From the NCBI RefSeq assembly GCF_028868675.1, contig NZ_JAGWUA010000013.1, positions 1 through 47,658 on the forward strand: a stretch of DNA of 47,658 nucleotides, written 5' to 3'. The position numbers and the translations under genes are program-made. This DNA comes from Bradyrhizobium sp. GTDB lineage: Bacteria > Pseudomonadota > Alphaproteobacteria > Rhizobiales > Xanthobacteraceae. Below are positions 37,014 through 45,663 of this stretch, one piece after another. How positions within the stretch are numbered: position 1 is the stretch's first letter; the number at the start of each line of letters is the position of its first letter. The notes under the pieces were generated by a model, which was given only the letters and a program-made list of their open reading frames with translations, had not been told where the DNA came from and did not search any database.

Positions 37014-37697
37014 ATGATGCGCGGGTTTGAATGGGGCGGGACCATTGCCTTGAATTTCGAGAGCGCCACGCCATCGGTCGTCAAGTCGATCCGCCAGCGT
37101 GATCTCCTGAACACGTGGCTGCGGCTGTACGCGCGCCAGCAGGCAGCGCCGACGATCTGGGAATACCAGCCGGCGCGGCTCGAGGAAGAGCTGTCCGACC
37201 TCATCTACTACGCGGTCGACGCGTCGATGACGCCGCCGCGACTGATCATCCAGAGCGAAGGCACCCGCATCTCGCGCGCCTATGGTCATACCGGCAAGGA
37301 CACGCCGCTGGACGACTATGTCGGTCCGCGGCTCGCGCCGTTCGTAATGCCGATCTACTATGAATGCGTGGCGCGCGGCCTTCCCGTCTACACCGTCGCC
37401 GATCTCGACGACATCTATGGGCGCGTCGTCGCCTATGAGCGGCTGCTGCTCCCGTTCGTGACCGACGACAAGGTCAGCCATGTCATCGCGTCGTTGAAGA
37501 CCTTCTGCGAGGACGGCGGCTTCGAGATCAAGAACCTGATGCGCGGAAACGATGCGCTGCCGCGCCCGAAGGTGCGTGCCGTGATCGACCGCGATCTGTT
37601 CCATCGCACGCCGGGCCGCATCGCGGCCGCGGACGTGATCGAATTCGCCGATCAACCCGGCAGCGACGGCAACAGCGAGACCATCGAGTTGAACTAG
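37014..37697 (+). CDS. PAS_5-type domain protein
   Basis: A soluble protein of 227 residues (shorter if the TTG at 37050, giving NFESATPSVVKSI, is the start; that TTG follows a GGCGGGA run). Motifs fit the PAS_5 (PF07310) family: a Trp/Arg N-cap (LLNTWLRLYARQQ), RISRAYGHTGKDTPLDDYVGPRL, LPVYTVADLDDIYGRVVAYERLLLPF and TDDKVSHVIASL. Rhizobial members of this family are known as general PAS sensors of unknown ligand. No kinase or cyclase domain is attached. It converges on the ArsC-like gene; the two stop codons share the bases CTA. Confidence 0.75.
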   Translation: MMRGFEWGGTIALNFESATPSVVKSIRQRDLLNTWLRLYARQQAAPTIWEYQPARLEEELSDLIYYAVDASMTPPRLIIQSEGTRISRAYGHTGKDTPLDDYVGPRLAPFVMPIYYECVARGLPVYTVADLDDIYGRVVAYERLLLPFVTDDKVSHVIASLKTFCEDGGFEIKNLMRGNDALPRPKVRAVIDRDLFHRTPGRIAAADVIEFADQPGSDGNSETIELN

Positions 37698-38068
37698 CTG
37701 CTCTTGCGCGATCTCGCGCTCGCACCGACTTCCTTGGCATAGATCTCCGGCTTGAAGCCGACCAGCAGCTTGCCGCCGGCTTCAAGCACCGGGCGCTTGA
37801 TCATGGAAGGCTGCGCCAGCATCAGGGCCAAGGCCTTCTTCTCGGTGAGGCCTTCCTTGTCGGCGTCGGGCAGCTTCCTGAAGGTCGTGCCGGCGCGATT
37901 GAGCAGTGTCTCCCATCCCAGCTTGTCGCTCCATTGCTTCAGCTTGTCCTTCCCGACGCCCGCCGTCTTGTAGTCGTGAAAGGCGTAGGCGACGCCGTGC
38001 GTGTCGAGCCAGGCGCGGGCCTTCTTCATGGTGTCGCAGTTCTTGATGCCGTAGATGGTCGTGGACAC
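37694..38068 (-). CDS. ArsC/Spx/YffB-like reductase family protein
   Basis: A 124-residue thioredoxin-fold protein: YGIKNCDTMKKARAWLD has the single Cys of the YffB/Spx branch rather than a CXXC, and PSMIKRPVLEAGGKLLVGFKPE is the cis-Pro/Arg region of the family. YffB-type proteins are glutathione-dependent and not arsenate reductases in the cases studied, so I would not call it arsC. The C-terminus has a Ser/Arg/Lys tail. It is read divergently from the CsaA-like gene. Confidence 0.9.
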   Translation of the reverse strand: MSTTIYGIKNCDTMKKARAWLDTHGVAYAFHDYKTAGVGKDKLKQWSDKLGWETLLNRAGTTFRKLPDADKEGLTEKKALALMLAQPSMIKRPVLEAGGKLLVGFKPEIYAKEVGASARSRKSS

Positions 38069-38096
38069 GGTCCGTTCCTCGCGCGTAGGTCAACCG

Positions 38097-38558
38097 ATGC
38101 ATTCCGGATGGGGCGTTGTACGCAACTCCGGTTCGCCCCACAATGTTCGCCTCAGACCTCGCCAATCCGCAAGGACCGAACAGATTCTGCACGTCACCCA
38201 TGATCCCGCGGCCGCCGCGGCGCCGACCATCGACTTCAACGCGTTTCTCGCGGTCGACATCCGCGTCGGCACCATCGTCGATGCGCAGCCTTTCCCGCAG
38301 GCCCGCAAGCCGGCCTGGCGGTTGTGGATCGACTTCGGTCCCGCGATCGGCGTGCGCAAGAGCTCGGCGCAGATCACCGAGAACCATCCGCTGGCGACGC
38401 TGGTGGGACAACAGGTCGCAGCCGTCGTCAACTTCCCGCCGCGCCAGATCGGGCCCGTCGTGTCGGAGGTGCTGACGCTCGGCTTTCCCGACGCCGACGG
38501 CAAGGTCGTGCTGGTGCAGCCGAGCCGGCCGGTGCCGAACGGCGGACGCCTGTTCTAA
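38097..38558 (+). CDS. CsaA-like tRNA-binding domain protein
   Basis: A small OB-fold protein of the CsaA/EMAP-II type: IDFNAFLAVDIRVGTIVDAQPFPQARKPAWRLWIDFG, SAQITENHPLATLVGQQVAAVVNFPPRQIGPVVSEVLTLGFPDADGKVVLVQPSRPVPNGG. CsaA is a protein-export chaperone in Bacillus; tRNA binding is known for the domain. With the listed ATG the protein is 153 residues with a 43-residue unusual N-terminal tail; the family needs only about 110. An AAGGA eight bases before ATT (38184) or eleven before CTG (38187) points to a non-AUG start there (about 124 residues). No ATG, GTG or TTG lies nearer the domain. Confidence 0.85.
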   Translation: MHSGWGVVRNSGSPHNVRLRPRQSARTEQILHVTHDPAAAAAPTIDFNAFLAVDIRVGTIVDAQPFPQARKPAWRLWIDFGPAIGVRKSSAQITENHPLATLVGQQVAAVVNFPPRQIGPVVSEVLTLGFPDADGKVVLVQPSRPVPNGGRLF

Positions 38559-38606
38559 GCGTTCGACACCCCCTGCCTTGATACCGGATCTCTTGCGCCA
38601 CCGCGT

Positions 38607-39311
38607 TCACGGCCGCTTGGGAATGTTGAGGCCGCGCTGCACCGCCGGCCGCGCCAGGCCCCCTTCCAGCCATTTCCCCACGGCCTTGAACCGGTCGAAC
38701 TCGACCAGGTCGCCCGCCCCGTAGAAACCGATCAGATTGCGGACCCAGCCGAGCATCGAGATGTCGGCGATGGTGTACTCGTCGTCCATGATCCACTGGC
38801 GACCCGCAAGACGCGTCTCCATCACGCCGAGCAGCCGCCGGGACTCGTTGACGTAGCGTTGCAGCGGACGCTTGTCCTCGAAATCCTTGCCGGCGAATTT
38901 GTGGAAGAAGCCGACCTGGCCGAACATCGGTCCGATGCCGCCCATCTGGAAATGCAGCCACTGGATCGCCTGCCAGCGCCGCGCGGCATCCTGCGGCAGG
39001 AGCTTGCCGGTCTTCTCGGCGAGGTATTGCAAGATCGCGCCGGACTCGAACAGCGGCAGCGGCTTGCCGCCGGGACCGTCGGGATCGAGGATCGCGGGGA
39101 TCTTGCCGTTGGGGTTGAGCGACAACAACTCCTCGGTCTTCTGGTCGTCCTTGTTGAAGTCGACGAGATGAACCTCATAGGGCAGACCGATCTCCTCCAG
39201 CATGATCGATACCTTGACGCCGTTCGGCGTCGGCAGCGAATAGAGCTGCAGGACATCGGAGTTCTTCGGCGGCCAGCGCCGGGTGACGGGAAAGGCGGAA
39301 AGATCGGACAT
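38607..39311 (-). CDS. Glutathione S-transferase (Nu/YghU-like)
   Basis: A 234-residue thioltransferase. N-domain: QLYSLPTPNGVKVSIMLEEIGLPYEVHLVDF, where TPNG is the YfcG/YghU active-site motif, then NPNGKIPAILDP and ESGAILQYLAEKTGKLLP. C-domain: WLHFQMGGIGPMFGQVGFF and YTIADISMLGWVRN. Enzymes of this class reduce disulfides or organic peroxides with glutathione. It lies divergent from the PECR-like SDR gene with a spacer of about 76 bases. Confidence 0.93.
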   Translation of the reverse strand: MSDLSAFPVTRRWPPKNSDVLQLYSLPTPNGVKVSIMLEEIGLPYEVHLVDFNKDDQKTEELLSLNPNGKIPAILDPDGPGGKPLPLFESGAILQYLAEKTGKLLPQDAARRWQAIQWLHFQMGGIGPMFGQVGFFHKFAGKDFEDKRPLQRYVNESRRLLGVMETRLAGRQWIMDDEYTIADISMLGWVRNLIGFYGAGDLVEFDRFKAVGKWLEGGLARPAVQRGLNIPKRP

Positions 39312-39387
39312 CAGGACCTTGGCTTCACGGTTTGGGCACGTCTAATCTAGGCGGCACGAGCGACGGCACAAGGCGGACGAACTGCAC

Positions 39388-40248
39388 ATGGACGATGGTC
39401 GAACCCGGGTTGGCTCCAGCGACGATGAGCTCGCCGCGCATCCGACCGTCTATGCGCCGGGCCTGCTCGCGGACCGGGTCGTCATGGTCTCGGGCGGGGC
39501 CGGTGGCATCGGGCGGGCCATCGCGTTCCTGTTTGCGCGGCTCGGCGCTCACGTCGCCATCGTCGGCCGCAACCCGGCCAAGCTCGACACGCTCGTTGCC
39601 GCGATCGCCGGGCATGGGCTGAAGGCATCGTCCCACGTCGCCGACATCCGCGATCCCGACGCGGTGAACACGCTGTTCGACGCCGTATGGACCGCGCATG
39701 GCCGCATCGACTGCCTCGTCAACAGCGCCGGCGGGCAATTCCCGCAGCCCGCGATCGATTTTTCGGTCAAGGGCTGGAACGCGGTGATCGACACCAACCT
39801 GAACGGCACCTGGTACATGATGCAGACAGCCGCCCGGCGCTGGCGCGACGCGAAGCATCCCGGCGCGATCGTCAACATCGTGGTGGTCACGACGCACGGG
39901 CTCTACGGCATAGCGCATTCGATCGCGGCGCGCTCCGGCGTCATCGGCCTCTCGCGCGCCGTCGCCGTGGAATGGGCGCCGCTCGACATCCGCGTCAATT
40001 GCGTGGCGCCCGGCGCGATCGAGACCGAGGGCTGGAACGTCTACACGCCGCAGGCGCGCGCGGCCTATCCGCGCTCGAACCCGATGATGCACCCGGGCTC
40101 ACCGTTCGACATCGCGGAAGCCTGCGTCTACCTTGCAGCTCCCTCCGGCAAGTTCATCACCGGCGAGACGCTCACCGTCGACGGCGGCAGCCAGCTCTGG
40201 GGCGAGACCTGGACCACGGGCAAGCCGGACTATTTTCGATCCGATTGA
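39388..40248 (+). CDS. SDR, peroxisomal enoyl-CoA reductase (PECR)-like
   Basis: A 286-residue oxidoreductase. The cofactor loop is VSGGAGGIGRAIA, the middle NSAGGQFPQPAIDF and the end CVAPGAIETEG, TGETLTVDGGSQLWG. The catalytic YxxxK of classical SDRs is absent: the segment reads GIAHSIAARSGVIGLSRAVAVEW. The same HSxAAR is found in the trans-2-enoyl-CoA reductase (PECR) branch, so this is not a decay but a family trait. The enzyme probably acts on an acyl-CoA. Start chosen at the ATG after AAGGCGGA; a 20-residue N-terminal extension precedes the cofactor motif. Confidence 0.88.
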   Translation: MDDGRTRVGSSDDELAAHPTVYAPGLLADRVVMVSGGAGGIGRAIAFLFARLGAHVAIVGRNPAKLDTLVAAIAGHGLKASSHVADIRDPDAVNTLFDAVWTAHGRIDCLVNSAGGQFPQPAIDFSVKGWNAVIDTNLNGTWYMMQTAARRWRDAKHPGAIVNIVVVTTHGLYGIAHSIAARSGVIGLSRAVAVEWAPLDIRVNCVAPGAIETEGWNVYTPQARAAYPRSNPMMHPGSPFDIAEACVYLAAPSGKFITGETLTVDGGSQLWGETWTTGKPDYFRSD

Positions 40249-40264
40249 CCCCAATGGTTGATCT

Positions 40265-40287
40265 CCATCCGCAGCCCGTGCGGATGG
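40265..40287 (+). terminator. Hairpin after the PECR-like gene
   Basis: CCATCCGCA, loop GCCCG, TGCGGATGG: a perfect 9-bp stem 17 bases past the stop, with no T-tract. Outer GTTGATC (40257-) and GATCAAC (about 40300-40306) extend the symmetry. It might stop transcription or stabilise the mRNA. Confidence 0.5.
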
Positions 40288-40519
40288 ACGCGGGATCAGG
40301 GATCAACTCAAGCGCCCCCGACCGCCTGGATATGCCGGGAAATTCGCTCCTGGGAAGGCCGCGCGTCCGCCGGCAACCGCTATTCTGCGAGGATCGGCCG
40401 TCGCCGTCACGTGCGGCATACCCGGAATAGCACGGACCCCGCGCTTAACGGTTTTGCAAGACGGCCGGATACAGAGTCCGGACGACCGGTAATCCCCTCC
40501 AAATCGCCAGCGGATACAA

Positions 40520-42214
40520 ATGCTTCACAAGCTCACGATCGGCAAGAAGCTCTTTCTCATCGTCATCGTCTTCTCGACCGTGCTCATGGGCATCTCGGCC
40601 TACATGCTGTTCGACATGCGCGCCGGTATGTTCGAGGACCGCAAGGCCAAGCTGCGCTCCCTCGTCGAGACCGCGGTCAACACCGTCAACCGCTACGGCG
40701 ACCTCGCCGCATCGGGCAAGATGCCGGCGGAGGAAGCGCAGAAGGCGGCGCTCGCGATCGTCGCTGGCATGAATTTCGACGGCAAGAACTATTTCTTCGT
40801 GTTCGACCGCAAGGGCATTTTGAAGATGCATCCTTCGCGCAAGGACAATCTCGGCCAGAACATGCTCGAGCTGAAGGACGAGCAGGCGCGCTCCAACTAT
40901 GTCGGCTACCTCGATGCCGCCAACAAGTCCGCGCCCTTCGAGGGCTTCACCGTATTCCCGGGCCGCCGGCCCGGCTCGCAGCTCAACGACACGCCAAAGC
41001 TGTTCCTGAGCGCGATCGACAAGCATTGGGACTGGGTCGTCTCGACCGGCATCTTCATCGACGACGTCAACGAGCTGTTCGTCACCCGCGCGATGTGGAT
41101 CGTCGGCTCACTCGTCGCCGGCCTCGCGCTGAGCCTCGTCTTTACCGTCCTGCTCGGCCGCTCCATCACTCGTCCGTTGAACCGGACGGTGGAGGCGCTG
41201 GAGGAGCTCAGCGAGGGGCGCTTCGATACTGCGGTCGCCGACGACGACAGCAAGACCGAGATCGGGCGGCTCAGCCGCGCCTTCGTGCAGTTCCGCGAGA
41301 AGATGAAGGAGACCGAGGCGCTGCGCGCCCGGCAGTCGGAGACCGAGAAACAAAGCGAGATCGACCGTCGCAACACGATGCTGCGGGTCGCCGACGAGTT
41401 CGACGCAGCCGTCGGCTCGGTCGTGGAGACCCTGGTTGCCGAGGTCGAGCGCACGGTCGCAACCGTGGGGCAGCTCTCGAAGAGCGCCCAGGCCTCCGCC
41501 GCGGGAACCGAGCGCGTCGACGGCGCGGCTGCCTCCGTGTCCGAGAACATCCAGACGGTCGCTTCCGCCGCCCACGAGCTCGCCGCCTCCATCAACGAGA
41601 TCGGCCGCCAGATTCACATGACTCGCGACATCGCGCAGCAGACGCGCAGCGCCTCGTCGCAGACCGAGCAGCGGGTCGCAGCCTTGTCCGACAGTGTCGA
41701 GGCCATCGGCTCGATCATCGCGATCATCAACGGCATCGCCGAGCAGACCAACCTGCTGGCGCTCAACGCCACCATCGAGGCGGCGCGCGCCGGTGAGGCC
41801 GGCCGGGGCTTCACGGTGGTGGCCTCCGAGGTCAAGGCGCTGGCCAACCAGACCACCAGGGCGACCGAAGACATCGCCCGCAACATCGAGGCGGTGCGCG
41901 GCGCCACGCGCGAGGCGGTCGATGCCGTGCGCGCGATCTCGAACTCCATCAACGGCCTCGACGAGTCGGCCGGCACCATTGCCGCCGCCGTCGAAGAGCA
42001 GAACGCGGCGACCGCCGAGATCAGCCGCAACACCAACGTCACCGCAGACCAGACCCGCGCCATCACGCAGGCCATCACCGAGGTCGCCCGCTCCGTCAGC
42101 GGGACCGACAAGTCGGCGCGCCAGGTCGAGGAATATTCCGCTGCGATGCGCGGCCGCTTCGAGGACATGCGGCGCGAGGTGCAGGCCTTCCTGGGCCGCA
42201 TCCGCGCGGCCTGA
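40520..42214 (+). CDS. Methyl-accepting chemotaxis protein
   Basis: A 564-residue chemoreceptor. Order: TM1 (about 11-31), periplasmic single Cache domain (about 35-185) with [23 protein letters not shown]2 (190-213), HAMP (about 214-265), a coiled-coil signalling domain, and the CheA/CheW-binding hairpin at about 407-440 ([25 protein letters not shown] and [10 protein letters not shown]). QTEQ sites of methylation lie around 380 and 493-499. The Cache domain commonly senses carboxylates in rhizobia; the ligand is unknown. No che genes are nearby, so it works with the main chemotaxis cluster elsewhere. Confidence 0.96.
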   Translation: MLHKLTIGKKLFLIVIVFSTVLMGISAYMLFDMRAGMFEDRKAKLRSLVETAVNTVNRYGDLAASGKMPAEEAQKAALAIVAGMNFDGKNYFFVFDRKGILKMHPSRKDNLGQNMLELKDEQARSNYVGYLDAANKSAPFEGFTVFPGRRPGSQLNDTPKLFLSAIDKHWDWVVSTGIFIDDVNELFVTRAMWIVGSLVAGLALSLVFTVLLGRSITRPLNRTVEALEELSEGRFDTAVADDDSKTEIGRLSRAFVQFREKMKETEALRARQSETEKQSEIDRRNTMLRVADEFDAAVGSVVETLVAEVERTVATVGQLSKSAQASAAGTERVDGAAASVSENIQTVASAAHELAASINEIGRQIHMTRDIAQQTRSASSQTEQRVAALSDSVEAIGSIIAIINGIAEQTNLLALNATIEAARAGEAGRGFTVVASEVKALANQTTRATEDIARNIEAVRGATREAVDAVRAISNSINGLDESAGTIAAAVEEQNAATAEISRNTNVTADQTRAITQAITEVARSVSGTDKSARQVEEYSAAMRGRFEDMRREVQAFLGRIRAA

Positions 42215-42223
42215 GCCGCGCGG

Positions 42224-42922
42224 TCAGCCCTCCTTCCGCAGCACCGTTACGTGCAGGCGGCGGCGGATGGTCATGTCCTGCCGCCGGTAGAGCGCGATTG
42301 CGGGAACGTTGCTCGTGAACACGTGCAGGAACGGGATCTCGCCACGCGCCAGAATCTGCCGCGAGATCACGCTCATCAGCGCCTGTGCGTAGCCGCGGCC
42401 GCGATGGTCCGGATGCACGCAGATCGCCGTCATCTCGGTGTAGTTGCCGGGCTTCATCCGCTCGCCGATCATCGCGACCAGCTCGCTGCCGGCCTTGATG
42501 CCGAGGAAGGTGCCGAGCTCGTGCGTGCGCGCGCTGAAAGGCCCGGGCTTCGTCAACTCGGTCAGCGCCATCATCGCCGGGACATCGTCGATACCGAGCG
42601 TTGCGATCTCAACGCCCGCAAGCGCGCTCTCTGCCGGCGTGCCGATCATCTGCTCGCCGGTCTCGGCCAACAGCACCTTGAATCCATCGGGCGCGGACAC
42701 CGCATCGGGCGTGAACAGCACGGCATAGGGCGAGCCGGAGATCAGCGCGCCGAGCGCGGCAAAGCTCAGGGACGACATGTCCGCCATGTCGGCGAACGGC
42801 GTGATCGCGACGGGATAGCGCAGCGCGCGGGCGTTGCCTTCCGCGAGCGCCCGCTGGCTGGTCGTCAGCGCGCTCCAGATCGGGCGATCCAGCGGATGGG
42901 GCGTGGCATCGGACTCCGTCAT
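42224..42922 (-). CDS. GNAT family N-acetyltransferase
   Basis: A 232-residue protein with a divergent N-half and a GNAT (FR47-type) C-half. The acetyl-CoA loop is VHPDHRGRGYAQALMSVI, followed by PFLHVFTSNVPAIALYRRQDMTIRRRL. The N-half (SFAALGALISGSPYAVLFT) resembles the extra fold of these enzymes. The ATG was chosen as giving the usual N-terminus; the frame runs on upstream only as a shadow of the Lin0512 gene. It starts 27 bases after that gene and is likely in its operon. The substrate is unknown. Confidence 0.88.
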   Translation of the reverse strand: MTESDATPHPLDRPIWSALTTSQRALAEGNARALRYPVAITPFADMADMSSLSFAALGALISGSPYAVLFTPDAVSAPDGFKVLLAETGEQMIGTPAESALAGVEIATLGIDDVPAMMALTELTKPGPFSARTHELGTFLGIKAGSELVAMIGERMKPGNYTEMTAICVHPDHRGRGYAQALMSVISRQILARGEIPFLHVFTSNVPAIALYRRQDMTIRRRLHVTVLRKEG

Positions 42923-42948
42923 CTCGGTTTCACCCGCACCAATGCTCG

Positions 42949-43299
42949 CTAGGACGATTGGCCGTCGTCGAGGCTCACGATCACGGCCGCATTGGCGATG
43001 ATGATGGAGTCGCCGCCCTGCTCGGCCGGGATCTCGAGGCCGCCCTTGACCGCGTTCACGGTCACCGTGCCGTAAGGCAGCTCCTTTGCGACCGCTTCCT
43101 TGTCGACCGCATCGGGGTTCGGCACCGCGATGGTGACCTCGACGAACATGTCGTGGGCGGTCTTGCCGAACACGCGGAAGAAACCGATGCTGGAATGTCG
43201 GATCGCATCCGACACCGCGCGCTTCGCCGCCTTCGTGGCGTCCTTGCCGTGGACGTCGACGCCCATGCCCATCTCGGTGATACAGCGCACGCGGGTCAT
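42949..43299 (-). CDS. Lin0512 family protein
   Basis: A 116-residue soluble protein of the Lin0512/TIGR02058 family. MTRVRCITEMGMGVDVHGKDATKAAKRAVSDAIRHSSIGF and KELPYGTVTVNAVKGGLEIP are the family markers. Members are small conserved proteins without known function. AGGA lies eight bases before the chosen ATG; an ATG 21 codons further up has no such site. First gene of a two-gene operon with the acetyltransferase. Confidence 0.9.
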   Translation of the reverse strand: MTRVRCITEMGMGVDVHGKDATKAAKRAVSDAIRHSSIGFFRVFGKTAHDMFVEVTIAVPNPDAVDKEAVAKELPYGTVTVNAVKGGLEIPAEQGGDSIIIANAAVIVSLDDGQSS

Positions 43300-43404
43300 T
43301 CTTTGATCCTGTCGTTGATCGGGATGATGGATGACCTTCCGCGATCCGCGATGCCTGCACAAGCCCGAATTGCCGCAACGCCGTCATTGTGAGGGATGGG
43401 CGGA

Positions 43405-43433
43405 TTGACAGATCGCGATATCTGACTAAAGTC
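43405..43433 (+). promoter_or_regulatory. Promoter of the MarR-GNAT gene
   Basis: A perfect -35 TTGACA (43405-43410) is followed after 16 bases by TAAAGT (43427-43432), four of six matches to TATAAT. A start 6-8 bases later would fall at or just before the ATG at 43439, giving a leaderless message. No Shine-Dalgarno sequence exists before that ATG. Confidence 0.6.
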
Positions 43434-43438
43434 AGATA
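43419..43438. promoter_or_regulatory. Perfect palindromic operator abutting the start codon
   Basis: TATCTGAC-TAAA-GTCAGATA is a perfect 8-bp inverted repeat with a four-base spacer. It overlaps the -10 and touches the ATG of a MarR-type regulator, so it is probably the autoregulatory site. Confidence 0.8.
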
Positions 43439-44311
43439 ATGCTCGATGCCGTTTCACGCGTTCGCCGCTTCAACCGTGCCGTGACCTCGGAGGTCGGCGC
43501 GCTCGACAGCTCGTTCCTCGGGCGCGGCCGGCCGCTGGGAGCTGCGCGCGTGCTGAACGCCATCGGTCATGGCCGATCCGATGTCGCCGAGATCCGCGAC
43601 TATCTCGGCCTCGATTCCGGGCTGTTGAGCCGGTTGCTGCGCAGCCTGGAGGACGAGGGCCTGATCGAGACGACGGCGCATGAGGACGACGCGCGCCGCC
43701 GCGTCGCGCGGCTGACGCGCAACGGCCGGCGCGAGTTCGAGGCCTATGAGACGATCTCGAATATGCAAGCCGAGCGCCTGCTCGCCCGCCACGCCAAGAG
43801 CGAATCGTTGCTGGCCGCGATGGACCTGGTCGCATCCGCACTCCTGCAGGGCCGCACCGCACTCGTCGAAATGAGCCCGCGCGCGCCCGCGGCGCGCCAT
43901 TGCCTCGCCGAATACTATGGCGAGCTCGCGCGTCGCTTCAGCCAGGGTTTTGACGTCTCGCTCTCCCGCGACCCCGACGCCAGGGACATGATCCGCCCGC
44001 GCGGGGTGTTTCTGGTGGCGATGTCGGACACGCTCCCGGTCGGCTGTGTCGGGTTGAAGGGCAGCGGCGGCGAGGCCGCCGAGATCAAGCGGCTGTGGGT
44101 CGCGCCGAGCGCACGCGGATTGAGGCTCGGCCGCTGGCTGATGGAGACCGCGGAGAGCGCGGCGCGCGAGCTGTCGATCAAGGTGCTGCGGCTCGACACC
44201 AACAGCGCGCTGCCGGAAGCCGGCCAGCTCTACCGCACGAGCGGCTGGCGTAAGATTCCGCGCTTCAACGACGATCCCTATCCGGATCTGTTCTTCGAGA
44301 AGCATCTGTAG
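43439..44311 (+). CDS. MarR-GNAT fusion regulator/acetyltransferase
   Basis: A 290-residue fusion. Residues 1-145 are a MarR winged helix: ARVLNAIGHGRSDVAEIRDYLGLDSGLLSRLLRSLEDEGLIET is the helix-turn-helix and DARRRVARLTRNGRREF the wing. Residues 150-290 are a GNAT acetyltransferase: IKRLWVAPSARGLRLGRWLMETAE is the acetyl-CoA motif and LDTNSALPEAGQLYRTSGWRKIPRF the end. Such fusions are found in many bacteria but the substrate is rarely known. The ATG has no ribosome-binding site and touches the palindrome of its own promoter. It is divergent from the Lin0512 gene. Confidence 0.92.
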   Translation: MLDAVSRVRRFNRAVTSEVGALDSSFLGRGRPLGAARVLNAIGHGRSDVAEIRDYLGLDSGLLSRLLRSLEDEGLIETTAHEDDARRRVARLTRNGRREFEAYETISNMQAERLLARHAKSESLLAAMDLVASALLQGRTALVEMSPRAPAARHCLAEYYGELARRFSQGFDVSLSRDPDARDMIRPRGVFLVAMSDTLPVGCVGLKGSGGEAAEIKRLWVAPSARGLRLGRWLMETAESAARELSIKVLRLDTNSALPEAGQLYRTSGWRKIPRFNDDPYPDLFFEKHL

Positions 44312-44332
44312 GGCGACCGCAGGACGAGGTGC

Positions 44333-44431
44333 GTAGCCCGCAAGAGCCAACGGGTCCGCGCGAAGCGCGGCCCGATGGCAGGCTCCGCGATATGCGGGAT
44401 TCCCGGGTGTCGCTTCGCTCACCCGGGCTAC
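44333..44431. repeat. Palindromic intergenic element
   Basis: Ends GTAGCCCG and CGGGCTAC are inverted repeats. Inside are CCCGGGTG ... CACCCGGG (44402-44409 and 44420-44427) and CGCGC-GAA-GCGCG. A typical Bradyrhizobium dispersed repeat lying between convergent genes; it may end both transcripts. Confidence 0.75.
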
Positions 44432-44442
44432 GAGTTCTCCCC

Positions 44443-45663
44443 TCACGCCGGCACCGGCGCTAGCTCGGCGTTTCGCCGTGGGAACGGCCGGAACATCATC
44501 GCCATCAGGAATGCGCCCAAGCCCAGCGCCCAGGAGCCGATATAGAGCCAGGCGTAGCTCGAGAAGGCATCGTAGATCAGGCCGCCGGCGAGCGGGCCCG
44601 TCGCCATGCCGAGGCTGCCGGCCATCGCCGTGCCGCCGATCACCGTGCCGAGCATCTTCAGCGGAAAGTTTTCACGCACCAGCACCGAGTAGAGCGGCAT
44701 GGTGCCGGCATAGATGAAGCCGAACACGGCGCCGACCGCGTAGAACGTGGCGAGCTGGTTTGCGAAGACGTAGGCGAGCGCGCCGAACGCCTGCAGCAGA
44801 AGCCCCGTGACCAGCACGCGCTTGGCGCCAAAACGGTCGCCGAGCAGGCCGAAGGCGATGCGGCCGCCCATGCCGGCAAAACCCTCGACGCTGTAGATCG
44901 TCACCGCCGCGATCAGCGGGATGCCGCAGCTCACGGCATAGCTGACGGTGTGGATGATCGGGCCGGAATGGGTGGCGCAGCAGAAGAAATTGGTCGCGAG
45001 CAGGATGAAGAATTGCGGCGAGCGCAGCGCCTCGCTCCGCGACATCTCGTTTGGCGACGCGCCGCCGCCGCTTGCTGCGGCCGGCGCGTGGGCGAGCGCG
45101 GGCGGGCGGCGCACCAGCAGCGAGACCGGGATCATGACGCATCCGACCACCAGCGCCACGATCTGCATCGACGTCCGCCAGTCATGGTGGGAGACGAGCC
45201 AGGCCGCGAACGGCGACATCGTCATCGGCGCCATGCCCATGCCGGCCGAGACCAGCGACACCGCGAGGCTGCGGTGGGTCTCGAACCAGCCGGTCACGGT
45301 CGCCATCATCGGCGCGAAAATCGCGGCGCAGGATGCACCGACCAGCGCGCCGAACAGGAGTTGGAACGCGAGCAGCGAGGTCGCGTGGCTCGCGAGGAAC
45401 AGGCTAAGGGCCAGCACGGTCGAGCCCGTCAGCACCACCGGCAGCGGCCCAAAGCGGTCGGTCAGCGTGCCCCAGGCCATGCTGGAGCAGGCCATGGCGA
45501 GGAATCCGATAGTCATGGCGCTGGAGATGCCGGTCACCGACCAGCCGGTCTCATCCGCCATCGGCCGCAAGAACACCGGCAGCGAGAACATGCCGCCGAT
45601 GGCGACGCAGCCAAGCAGGCCGCCGGCGGCAACGATGATCCAACGATACCAGGAAGGGGTCAT
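44443..45663 (-). CDS. Major facilitator superfamily transporter
   Basis: A 406-residue, twelve-helix MFS permease. The signature loop 2-3 is WGTLTDRFGPLPVVLTG, with a second in the C-half FGLLGDRFGAKRVLVTG. Helix 1 begins WIIVAAGGLLGCVAIGGMF. This resembles the monocarboxylate/oxalate:formate antiporter subgroup. The ATG follows GGGAGA at six bases; the frame upstream is open for another 94 codons but they are charged and not membrane-like. The substrate cannot be given. Divergent from the deformylase-like gene. Confidence 0.93.
   Translation of the reverse strand: MTPSWYRWIIVAAGGLLGCVAIGGMFSLPVFLRPMADETGWSVTGISSAMTIGFLAMACSSMAWGTLTDRFGPLPVVLTGSTVLALSLFLASHATSLLAFQLLFGALVGASCAAIFAPMMATVTGWFETHRSLAVSLVSAGMGMAPMTMSPFAAWLVSHHDWRTSMQIVALVVGCVMIPVSLLVRRPPALAHAPAAASGGGASPNEMSRSEALRSPQFFILLATNFFCCATHSGPIIHTVSYAVSCGIPLIAAVTIYSVEGFAGMGGRIAFGLLGDRFGAKRVLVTGLLLQAFGALAYVFANQLATFYAVGAVFGFIYAGTMPLYSVLVRENFPLKMLGTVIGGTAMAGSLGMATGPLAGGLIYDAFSSYAWLYIGSWALGLGAFLMAMMFRPFPRRNAELAPVPA

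Noticed and set aside
39388..40248. Missing YxxxK read as a sign of a pseudogene
   Set aside because: The HSxAAR replacement is native to PECR-like enzymes and the rest of the protein is intact.
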